Below are positions 36,619 to 46,934 of a stretch of 64,000 nucleotides of DNA, in pieces. Source of the DNA: Saururus chinensis (taxonomy: Eukaryota > Streptophyta > Magnoliopsida > Piperales > Saururaceae); assembly GCA_035235625.1 (NCBI GenBank), contig CP141146.1:24112501-24176500 (forward strand), read 5' to 3'. Position numbers and translations under genes: made by a program. The notes below the pieces were generated by a model. The model did not search any database. It saw only the letters and a list, made by a program, of their open reading frames with translations, and was not told the DNA's origin. Position 1 is the first letter of the stretch. The number at the start of each line of letters is the position of its first letter.

Positions 36619-37977
36619 TGTTAGACCATGGTATGGGCTCGGGCCCATTTTTTTCTAATATATTCCAGTCCAGGTGAACTAGTATGGGGCATGAGGTCTA
36701 AGGTTTGTGGGGGCAGTCGCGCCGACCACACGTGGGCCATCGTGACACTAATTTGATTGGGACTCGCATTCGTCACATATGCACACTAAGCATGTGACTA
36801 GGATGTACATTAACTCATTGTGGGGTCCTACTCTCGAGTCATGTGTCGATAGTTGAACCTATTGTTAGCGAGGGGTCGACCTTGTAAGGACTCTCAATTC
36901 TAAACCAGTTTTCGTTTCTTTTTAATCGTCGGTTATTGCATGGTTAACTCGTTTTCTTATTAATTTGGTGGTTTCGTGAATAAATGGTGTTTCTTATGGT
37001 TTTAATCAAAATCAGCTTTACAATTATGTGTTTTAAGTGATTTTGAGTCAAAATTGAATTTTTGGGATTTTTCTGAATTTTTACTAATTTTCCGAAAATT
37101 AGGGTTTGGTAGGACCCCCTGTGGGCCCCACAGTCAAAATTTGGATTTTTGGACCAAATTAACCCATACATCAACTCAAAAAATTTCATAATTTTCTCAG
37201 GTTTATTTAGTGCTCAAATAGCCAAATTACCCATTTTTAGCTTATTATTCTATTTATACCCCACAACTTACCTACACACACCCCACACCCTATTATAAAT
37301 AGGATGACCTGAGCCATTTGCATCTTGGGAATAGGCTGGGAAAAGGGAGGTTAGGCCTAATTCCCCATTTAGGCCCGGATTAGAAGGTGTTTAAGGTAAG
37401 CCTCTTCTAATTAAGTCTTAAACCCTAGCTTTCTTCTTAATCCCTTCTAGATCTACATTTCCCATTTGTTTTGATTCATTTTTAAACCTCAAAACTACTG
37501 ATTTACATCTCTTCTTCAAACCCTAGATTTTAAAATCCGATTTTTATGTTCAACAAGCCCTAGATCTAAGTTTTTAATTAGGGTTTTTTATGTTAAATCG
37601 GTTTTAATGGAGTTTAATGTAAACTCTCTCTATTTGCAAGGTTTTCAAGAAGGGTGACCATCAAATCTAAGCCTAATCAAGGGATAAGGTAATGGACTTT
37701 CGAAATTTCAGTTTTCCTATGGTAAAACTCTTGATTTTGGTGGTTTATTTTGAATGGATTTACTTGATTTAGTGCTTTAATGGCATGATTAGTAAATGAC
37801 AATCTTTAATCCCGATTTCATAGGGCTTTATCTTGTTATGTTGTGGATTAGTATTCTGGAAGTTATGGTAGAGTTTTAATGGTGTTTGAGTTGTTAAATG
37901 AAGATTTTAAGTTGTATCAATGGAGTTTCGGTTTGAAAAATTAAAATGAAGAAGATGACCAAAATTGCTTTGTTGGC

Positions 37978-38100
37978 ATTAGAACAGTCCTGCAGGGCGT
38001 TCGAACGGCAACACTACAATTTTGGCAATTTTCCTGTGTAACCATTAGAACGGCCCTGCAGGGCGTTCGAACGGCTACACTGCAGAATTTGACAATTTTA
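37978..38100. repeat. 66 bp direct repeat with CCCTGCAGGGCGTTCGAACG palindromes
   Basis: ATTAGAACxGxCCTGCAGGG followed by CGTTCGAACGGC occurs at 37978 and 38044. CCTGCAGG and CGTTCGAACG are each self-complementary, making a compact double-palindrome box repeated twice inside the gypsy-type LTR. Confidence 0.8.
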
Positions 38101-39018
38101 TGTATGTTGCTTATTTCAACATATCTACTTCAAAATATCATTTTTATGTTTATGTGGAGTGTTTTGAGCTATAGTAAGCTACTGGAAGGGTATCCCATTG
38201 ATGTGTGAATGTTAGTGAATGTCATGACTCAAGAATGAAGTGAATGATCTTATATGTGTTTAGCTTGCGGTTAAGCGTTGATTTGAGTTATGATTTTAAT
38301 GATTCTTCACCTATGATTTCCGCTGGAATTTCATGATTAGGTGATACACATGTGTAGTGTGATGGTGAGTGGATTATAATCATGTTGATATGCATTGAGG
38401 AAAATGCTTCTATTATGTACACACACGTGGGATTTAATGATGATGATGAGCATTGATATTATGATTATGAATGATGCATGAGGGGCTGATGAGAGCACTT
38501 AGCATGAGTTAGGATTCATGTATGCCTTGCCCACGTATGTATCATGTTGCATGCATCATAAAAATGGATTTCAATTGATGCTTTATCGAGATTAACCGAG
38601 TTTGACCGATTGGATGCAATGTGGTGAAATTGCTTGCCGGATTGATCGGTCGTGGCTTAATCAAAACCTGATTGGTCCGAAAGGACACGTTTTGATTTGA
38701 GTTCTTGTGTGGAACATGTGCACTCCCCGGGTTGAGTCTAGTTAAATTTGAGATATATGGGGACGAGTTATGTACTTGTCTTGCGGATTGAGATTATTAT
38801 GATTGTCTCTAGACCCTGAGAATCCAGAGTGGTACGCTCTGTGCACCAGCTACCACGTGTTCCAGGGTTCCCTATGTGGGAATTCAGGCTCTCCCCTACC
38901 GCAGGAGATGTCCCAGGGCGAACACCCCTGCTCTAGATTCTCTTCGTGAGAATGGGACATCCTTGGCCACGATCGTCCAGGGCAAGCAGCTTTAGGGATT
39001 GACAACCCCGACCTTCTT

Positions 39019-39160
39019 AAATTCTTATGTAGAATTTGGACCACGACACGCCTTCGTGGCCTTGTTTGTGTCCCAGTCTTCGTGACACTAAATTCTTGTG
39101 TAGAATTTGGACCATGACACGCCTTCATGGCCTTGTCTGTGTCCCTGTCTATGTGACACA
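39019..39160. repeat. 71 bp tandem duplication in the gypsy-type LTR
   Basis: AAATTCTTxTGTAGAATTTG and GACACGCCTTCxTGGCC occur in two adjacent copies starting at 39019 and 39090. Confidence 0.8.
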
Positions 39161-39310
39161 AATTGTGTTTACTCCTTGATGGAGGCATTCTTGTTTTATG
39201 TTGATGCATGTATGTGATTTATGTCATTCATGTTTGTGTAACATGAAATTTAACACGTTGTCATGCAAGAATGGATGAGATATATGTTATGATATGCAAG
39301 ATTATAGGTT

Positions 39311-39482
39311 ATGAATGCATGATCAGAAAATGTGATTGAGATATTATATGCAGGATTATGTGTTATGAATGCATGATCAGAAAATGTGATTGAGATATGA
39401 TATGCAGGATTATGTGTTATGAATGCATGATCAGAAAATGTGATTGAGATATTATATGAAGGATTATGTGTTATGAATGTGT
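39311..39482. repeat. 54 bp tandem repeat, three copies plus a partial
   Basis: ATGAATGCATGATCAGAAAA begins at 39311, 39365 and 39419, with a diverged fourth start at 39473. The copies are nearly identical, so expansion is recent relative to the LTR. Confidence 0.9.
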
Positions 39483-40780
39483 AATCAGGGAATGATACAT
39501 CTTGTCAATCTTTACTTTGACTAGTTATGTTGATAGACCATCGTGTTTCCGATGATGATAGTATATTAAAAACCATTGCTGAGTTTGTTTAAACTCACCC
39601 CTCTTTATTGTGTTTTGCTTTGGGGCTGCGTGGTGCGACACGCAGACAGACAGGATCTCCTCTTCGAGGAAAGATCGGAGTCGGCATGGATGTGATCTTG
39701 GATTTCTCTGATGAGACTTATTATCTTTGGTTTATGCTTTATGCTTTGAACCTTTGTGTATGGTTCTCATGTTGATTTACGTTTTGTTACACTTTTGTGT
39801 TGTTTAAGACCTATTTTGGAGTGTAGACCTATCTTGAGTTAATGTAACTCTCTTTCTTTTCTACTTATTTACTCTTGCTCAAAGTGGTGTGCATACTCCG
39901 TAATCGTGTTAAATCACCCGTAATTAGGGTTAAGTCTTCCGCTAAACCGTATCTCAATTTCTCTTGTCGCCCCCGTGCGCTTGACCGGCCCCTAGACCGA
40001 GTTCGGCTCGGGTCGGGCAGTGCTGGGGCGTGACAGACCTTGTTGTGGGCTTGACCGTGTGCAGGGGGTCCAAGCCCCCACGGGCTCTGAGAGACATAGC
40101 CCTCTCCCGTTGTGTATGACCCTTTTATATTAAATTGAAAAAACTCAGGAGGGGTCCATTAAGTTAAGCCCATACTTAAGCCCAATTAAAGAGGGATTAG
40201 TGAGGGGTATTTAAGGGAGAATAAGAGAGGAGAAGCCCTAGCTTTGGGCTGCCCCCTCTCCTTCTCTCCTCTCTCCCAATTCCGCCCCCATCTCTCCCTC
40301 TATGTGCGGCCTCCTCTTGTATTTGGAAGAAAGTTGTTGGCCGCCCCTCTTTATTCCTCTCTCAAGCTCTTTTGGCTAGGTAATTGAAGGAGAAGACTCT
40401 CCTCACTGTTTGGGACGTCGGCTTTGGGACGCCATATTTGCTGAGATTCTCATTCAAGATCAAGTTGGTAGAGGGATCAACACATACAAGGTATAATCCC
40501 CTTCTCTTCTTGATTATATTGAGATCTATTGCATCCGAATGATTGTATGAAGGTTATGATGGCGTGCTAGGGGCTGATCAACCCAAGGTCAGTACATCCT
40601 TGCTCCTTAATTACATTTTGACTTATGCATGCTCTAAGTTGGATAATATATTGCTTATTGATTTGCAATTATATGCATGTTTATGTAGATTATTGATTAA
40701 AGTCTTAATTTTTAATCGGCGCTCCATCCACAAGGCCCTGGGACAGCCACACTTCCGCTAACCAGCCGCTCTACAATTAT

Positions 40781-40961
40781 GTCCTAAAGTGATAAAATCC
40801 CATAGAACAATAGTATCTATGTTCACATCCTTGACCTCTTTATCTATAGCTATTAGTTTTTCATTGTATTCCCTTCTTCGTAAGGATCAGTCTAAATCGC
40901 TCCAATGCAGGGACTTGGGCTACCTTGCTGCTGGACTTAAATGCTTTGCTGATACAACAAA
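40781..40961. other. Short spacer between copia B and MULE 1
   Basis: About 180 bp outside both elements. No gene is seen. This is the only remnant of older DNA between the two elements. Confidence 0.4.
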
Positions 40962-41494
40962 GAACATGGCTATTTCCCCCCACATTTTACTTAGGCCCCC
41001 CCAAATAAGAAATATGTGGGCTATTTTTTTATTACTTAGAACCCCCCAATTCCCACCCACACTACTAGTACAAGGCACCCCAATGAATAAAGAAAGGGAA
41101 AAAAAATCTTTCGTAATCCCTTTACTATGTTCGACGTGCATGAAGGTCTCGCCGACGGCAAGTAGGCTGTGAGCGCCGGAGTTCTACAATGTAACATCCC
41201 TCCCATCTTCCCCCCTCCCTATTATGTTCTTCCCTCCCATCTTTGTCTCCATGCATGAAGACTTCGCTGATTACAGAAGTTTCGCCTCTCTCCCACATCC
41301 CTGATTACAGAACTATTTGCATGCACTAAAAATTCCGTCGCTTCCCATCCTACTGAAAAAATCCTTCCTTTGGCTGCTTAACAAGTCATCTCTTTTAATT
41401 TTATGGGCCTTCAATGATCAAAATTTGGGTTCAAAGTACACCATGGCTACCTGAACTTCAACGTGCATGAAGGATTCAAAGCATGGTTCTATTT

Positions 41495-41945
41495 TATGTG
41501 ATGGGGGGTACCCCCACCAGGCAATCTCCAGAAAGGGTTGAAACCTTCAGGCTGGGTTCTTGCGAGGAGAGATCACCATTCAATTATGAATTATTTGAAA
41601 GGGACATGTAGTCCCTGTATAAATCTATTTTCTCTGGCGGGGTATCCCTCACCAAGAAAACTCCAGAAGGTGTTGAAACTTTCTGGATGGGCTATGGTGG
41701 GGAGAGATCACCGTTCAATTATGAAGAAGTTGACAGGGACATGTAGTCCCTATATAAATATGCTTCTTGTGGCGGGGGAGATTCCCTTCCAAGAAAACTT
41801 CAAAAGGTTTTCTATGGAGTTGAAATCTTCTGGATGAGTCCTGGCAGGTAGTGCTCACCGCCAAATATAAAGAATTGGACAGGGATTTTTAGTACCCATA
41901 TGATTCAATCATATATGGTGGGGGGTACCCCCACCAGTATATTTT
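41495..41945. repeat. Left hairpin array of MULE 1
   Basis: Roughly three units of 135-150 bp contain CTCCAGAAGGTGTTGAAAC, GAGAGATCACCATTCAATTATG, GACAGGGACATGTAGTCCCT and GGGGTACCCCCACC. The set reads as the reverse complement of the right array at 45180-45910, so the two arrays face each other around the transposase gene. Confidence 0.8.
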
Positions 41946-42059
41946 GCAGTGGTAAGATAAGTACTTGCTAAGTATCATTTACATTGGTTTTCTATTTTGA
42001 ATTTAAAGCATGATTCATAATTTATTTAAAATGTTATTTGTGTTGATGTATTAACTATG

Positions 42060-45000
42060 ATGGATAATTTTGTTAGGGATACATCATCCTTTACATCTTG
42101 TATGACATCCATGATGCAAAAGAAAGAAATTCCTTCATTGGTTTCCTCAATAGAAGAGATTGTTCCATGCTTATTAGATAAGATGGAGGAGCATTTAATA
42201 TCTAATGGCGAAGAAAATGAATCTTTCGAAGATGTATATTTCAAATTCTGCTTAAAATACTTTTATAAATATGTATATTGTACATCTTTTAGGTTAATAT
42301 TGTATGATGCCATGTACTCTTATTATAGGAACCAACTGAATGACAAAGCCATGACGACATTTTAAATACTGATATTTCATTTGCATTCGATGATGATAAG
42401 GTAATGGTCTTTTTTTTTCTTTATTTAAAGTTAAAAGGTGCATAACTTACTATATGTTGAGCTTACAACATGGATATAATTTGTAGGTATTTGGATCACG
42501 AGAGACGATGCAATCATGGGAAAAAGAAACATGTAACAAGTATGGGACAATTCTTGTTGTTCTAAAATTAGATGCTAAAAAAAGAAGGCCACGAGTTATA
42601 TTAGCATGTGAAAGGGCTTGTCAATATAGAAAGAGGACCATTAAAGAGGCCAATGTGGACGCAAAAAGGATTCCTAGAGAAGTATCTATAAAGAAGTGTA
42701 GATGCCCCTTCAAGTTATATGGTACTGAATTGTGCATTGATGGTGGCAAACAATAGAAATTGTGTGTCATCTGCGGTAGTCACAATCACTCCCTCTTGCA
42801 ATTTGGAGAAGGACACGCATATGCAGGTCGTCTAAAGATAGAGAGATAGAATTTTTGAAAGATTTATCAAAGACGGGAGTGAAAGCACGTGACATCTTGC
42901 TTACATTGAAGGAAAAGGATCCTTCAAACTTCTCTACCATCAAAACAATATACAATGCTTGTACTCGTATTCGTTTGACACAACGAGAAGGTAGAAGTGT
43001 ATTGCAAGAGATGATGAAGCGTATCAAAGATGCTGGTTATGTTTGCTACCATCAAAATAATGATGAAACAGATACACAAACAGATTTATTTTTTGCTCAT
43101 CCGATGTCTGTTAGGCTTGCAAATCTATTCCCACGTGTGTTTGTTATGGATTGCACATATAAGACCAACAAATATCGTCTCCCAGTTCTATCAATTATTG
43201 GAGTAACTTCAACTTATAATTCATTCTTCACTGGATTTGCATTTATCTCCTCTGAGAAAGAAAGTAAATATGTGTGGGCACTAAATTGTTTGAAGTCTTT
43301 CTTGACAGCAGGTGATCTTCTAGTAATTGTGATAGACAGAGATCAAGCATTGATGTGAGCAATTCAAGTGGTTTTTCCCACTTGAAAGAACATATTGTGC
43401 AAATGACATATTTCAACATGTGTAATGTGGAATTGTCAAAAAGCATTTAATACCGAGGTTGCATGGTTTGACTTCATGCAGCGTTGGAATGGAATTGTAC
43501 ATTCATCAGAGGAGAGTGCATACGATGAACAACCTCATATTTTGGACACTACAAAGATTTTAAGGAGGTGTTGACTTATCTTCATGCTACTTGGTTGGAG
43601 CCATTTAAGGAGCAATTTGTAGGTGCTTGGACGGACTGTTATATGCAATTCTGCAACAAGACCACCAATAGAGTTGAGAGCATGCATGCTAAATTAAAGA
43701 TGCAACTATGCTAATAATGGTTGACATACTTCAATCATGGTCCAATATTGATGAAATTTTCAACCTTCAACTTGATGAAGTGAGGAATTCATTTGAAGAA
43801 AGTAGATACAAGAGGTGTCACCAATTCAGAAATCCATTCTACAAAGAAGTAGTTGGGTTAGTGTCAAGGGCTGCATTGAATTTGATAGATGATGAAAAGG
43901 AAAAAAATTAAGCAGTTTCCAATTGAAGAAACATACTGTAGGCATGAATTGAGGAAAATACATGGCCTTCCAGGTAAGCACCAATTGACAAAGTGGTTAC
44001 TTGAAGATCGTCCGCTGCCATTGCATGAAATGCATGATCATTGGAAGACCCTTTATGTTGTTAGCAAAACAACTTATTCAATGGGACATGAATTAGTTGA
44101 TTGCTTTGAGAAGATTTATGAATGACAAGAAATGGCCAATGAGGGAGTGAAAACACAAATATTATCACAATGCAAACAAATTGCAGATCCTATGGCAATT
44201 TGAATGGAAATGCCTTCATTAGATACGAAGCAATGTGGTAGGCCAAAAGAAAGTAAAAACAAGTGGGATAGTTCTACTAAAAGAGATCCCTTCGGTTTTG
44301 AGTATGTAGCTGCTGAATTAAGAGCTCAACACAACGCTGGCATGAAGAAGTTGAAAACATGGAATAAGTCTAAAAAGAACGATGTGAAAGAAAGGTATGT
44401 GCATTGTCTTCCCATAGTCATGTAGTCATATGTGAAGGACAACTTCGACGTCCCTGCGGATGGCCATTGTGGTTTCCATGTGATATCATCTTTCTTAGAA
44501 CTTAGGGAACCTGGGTGGAAAATAGCGAGGACAGATTTGATATATGAAATTTCAATTCATAGGGACGAATATGAAAATATTTTTAGTCGATCTAGTAGGG
44601 TAGATGAACTTTTGGATTGTTTGAAGTTCTTTGGAGATGTGCCCCCCAAAAAAATTGGATGGCAATGCCAAACATCGGGTATGCTATTGCCTCTTGCTAC
44701 AATGTTCCTATGATTATAATTTCAAGGAGTCTTTGCATGACCATATTCCCATTTAGGACAACTCCTAAATCAAAGCATAAAAAATTTTGCGTAGCTCATG
44801 TTGATGACAATCATTTCATAGGGATACATATACGTAACAATGCACCTGTTCCATTCAATGCACCACCTTGGAGGAAGTACCACAATGCATGTGGAGATGC
44901 TTGAGAGAGTTTATACAAAGATCGGGTTGTAGATATGCATGAAGATAGTAGTGTCCGACCGTCGGGTGACATCATTGATCTAGTGAGTTCATGTGAAACA

Positions 45001-45080
45001 ATGGGGGGCTCCTATTGTGTCTAGTTTAATTTTAGTTGAATTTTTTTAATACATGTACATGACATTTTATTTTTAAGTTT
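42060..45080 (+). pseudogene. MULE 1 transposase with OTU domain (inactivated)
   Basis: The exon structure copies MULE 2: 42060-42233, 42329-42400, and a long exon from 42487. The zinc finger region keeps VICGSHNHS. The transposase core has MDCTYKTNKYRLPVLSIIGV near 43146 and a degraded second aspartate site near 43335. The SWIM-like CRHELRKIHGLPGKH has lost its third cysteine (Gly for Cys), and the OTU core is VPADGHCGFHVISSF near 44450. Lesions include TAG at 42754-42756, a frameshift near 42838, TGA stops near 43356, 43383 and 43404, a small deletion near 43545, TGA near 44201, TAG at 44422 and a frameshift in the A-run near 44650. At the position of the MULE 2 nonsense codon (52659) this copy keeps CGA. 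Confidence 0.85.
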
Positions 45081-45179
45081 GTACACATATTATAATTTTA
45101 TTTTATGAATGTGTTTTTTGAGTAAAAATATAGATTATGTAGTTATAGATATTATTTTATCTCTATAATGATTTATAGG

Positions 45180-45910
45180 CTTCTGGAGGTTTCATGAAGG
45201 GGGTTACCCCCGCCACAACAAAATGATCTATACGAGGACTAGACGTCCCCGTCAACTTCTTCAAAATTTGTTGCTAACCTCTCCCCCCTGCCAAAACTCT
45301 TCCAGAAGGTTACAACACATTGGAAAATCTTTTGGAGGTTGTCTGGCGGGGGGGGGGGGGGGGTACCCCCCACCACATCCAATGTATGCATACGGGGACT
45401 ATATGTCCCCGTCAAATTCTTCCTAATTTGGTGGTGATTGCTTCCCGCTAGAACTCCTCTAGAAGGTTTCAACACCCTCGAAAATCTTCTGGAAGTTGTT
45501 TGGTGGGGGGTACCCCCCGCCACATCCAATGTATGCATACGGGGACTACATATCCCTGTCAACTGCTTCCTAATGTGGTGGTGATTGCTCCCTGCCAAAA
45601 CTCATCTAGAAGGTTTCAACACCCTCGAAAATCTTCTGGAGGTTGTCTGGCAGGGGGTACAACCCTCCACATACAATGTATGCAAACGGGGACAAGGAGT
45701 CCCCATCAAATTCATCCTAATTTGGCGGTGATTGCTCCCCACCAGAACTCCTCCAGATAGTTTCAACACCCTCAAAAATCTTCTAGAAGTTGTCTGGTGA
45801 AGGGTACCCCCCGCCACATCCAATGTATGCATACAGGGACTACATGTCCCCATCAACTGCTTCCTAATTTGGCAGTGATTGCTCCCCGCCAGAACTCCTC
45901 CAAAAGGTTC
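45180..45910. repeat. Right hairpin array of MULE 1
   Basis: AATGTATGCATACGGGGAC recurs at 45381, 45529, 45675 and 45822, a ~147 bp period with about 4.5 units. Every unit contains GGCGGGGGGTACCCCCCGCC, a second palindrome around CGGGGACTACATGTCCCCG, and CTCCAGAAGGTTTCAACACC with a complementary CTTCTGGAGG. A 16 bp G run lies at 45348-45363. Confidence 0.9.
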
Positions 45911-46934
45911 TTGAGCTCATGGATGTAAAAGATCTCACTTTGGCTCATGTAAAATCTCAATTTCAGGTAATGCATAAGAAAAATCATATTTTCATTATCA
46001 CTCTAGATATGGGAAGAATTATTGTTTCACCTCATGAGTTTTCTTTGTCTTACATGATTTTTTTTTTTTGTGTAAAAATTTGGGCAGTAAATTTTCTTTT
46101 GATAATTTTCCAACAGATTATATTGTTTCAATGTGCAAGTGTATTTGCATCCAGTATTCCACATTGGCAGTAGAAATGTTGCTTTTGCCTATTGGCTACA
46201 TGAAGTCCATTAGTGTCTTCTTTTCTTCTTTGTTCATGATTTAGAAAGCCTACTACTAAGAATTTAAAGTAAAAAAGAAAGCCATGCCAAGGCAATCAAA
46301 TCTGATCAAATTACACTTATTTTTCTTTCTATTCCTCACATGTCTACATCCTGCAAACTCATGAAGTGCATTACCCTTCATACCCCACCCCTCTTCCCTT
46401 CATAAAGAGAAAAAACCACCAAAAAAGCATCAAAAGAAGAAAATTGTTGTAGGTTCATGATTCAATCAACAAGCTGTATTATTTTAACTAATAGTAGCAC
46501 TTTTGCTGATCTCCTAATCTCAAAGTCGTTAACCTGTCAAAGGTGCAATCTTCAACCTGTAGGTATTACAAAATTTTCATATTCATGCAAGCACTCACTG
46601 TCTTATGATGGTTGCACACTTATGCTAAATCAATCTTTGATTCATATACTATTAATTGTAAAACATCATTCACCAAAATCATAACAAAAAGAAATATTGG
46701 TTTCAACCTGTCCTCAACATTTACCTTGTACCTGCTTAATCAGCATCATACCACACACAATCATCATAAATATTGACTTCCAAACAATAAATTACCACCG
46801 TACCACACACAATCATCATATCGCAAAAGTATTCACATCACTATACTTCTTTTTTGAGTCTACTATTACAATGCTAATAAGAGTTAAAAGTCACACATAG
46901 TGTTTTGTCCAACGTTGAATAGTTGTAAGTAGGC
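45911..46934. other. Spacer in MULE 1, no gene seen
   Basis: AT-rich DNA between the right array and the last PMD exon. It is longer than the equivalent 55801-56299 of MULE 2. No coding signal is seen. Confidence 0.4.

Larger units (their letters stand above)
36883..40035. mobile_element. Solo LTR (3153 bp), probably Ty3/gypsy, nested in the copia B 3' LTR
   Basis: It begins TGTAAGGACTCTC and ends GGGGCGTGACA, with a perfect 5 bp duplication GACCT (36878-36882 and 40036-40040). TGTAA...GTGACA ends and a >3 kb LTR fit the Del/Tekay chromovirus group of Ty3/gypsy. A TATA box (ATTATAAATAGG) is near 37293-37304. It contains several internal tandem repeats and no coding region. The 119-residue minus-strand open frame at 39209-38850 reflects a 71 bp repeat and is not a gene. 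Confidence 0.85.
29784..40775 (+). mobile_element. Copia element B, complete with nested insertions
   Basis: LTR boundaries are TGTTGGAC...CTCTCCA (29784-32243) and TGTTAGACC...CTCTACA (36619-40775), flanked by a 5 bp target duplication ATTAT (29779-29783 and 40776-40780). After removing nested solo LTRs, the two LTRs are about 1006 and 999 bp. The internal region is 4375 bp with a primer-binding site and polypurine tract in the expected places. The LTRs differ at many positions, so the insertion is not recent. Confidence 0.92.
36619..40775 (+). mobile_element. 3' LTR of copia B, split by a second solo LTR
   Basis: The outer parts 36619-36882 and 40041-40775 match the 5' LTR. The interruption lies at GGTCGACCT/TGTAAGG. 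The corresponding uninterrupted place in the 5' LTR is at about 30050 (GGGTTGACCCTATTGCAGG). Confidence 0.9.

Noticed and set aside
38850..39209. A 119-residue minus-strand open frame
   Set aside because: It lies within a solo LTR and its length is due to a 71 bp tandem duplication.
45180..45910. A CRISPR-like array
   Set aside because: The context is a plant nuclear genome, units are contiguous without unique spacers, and the array belongs to a transposon.
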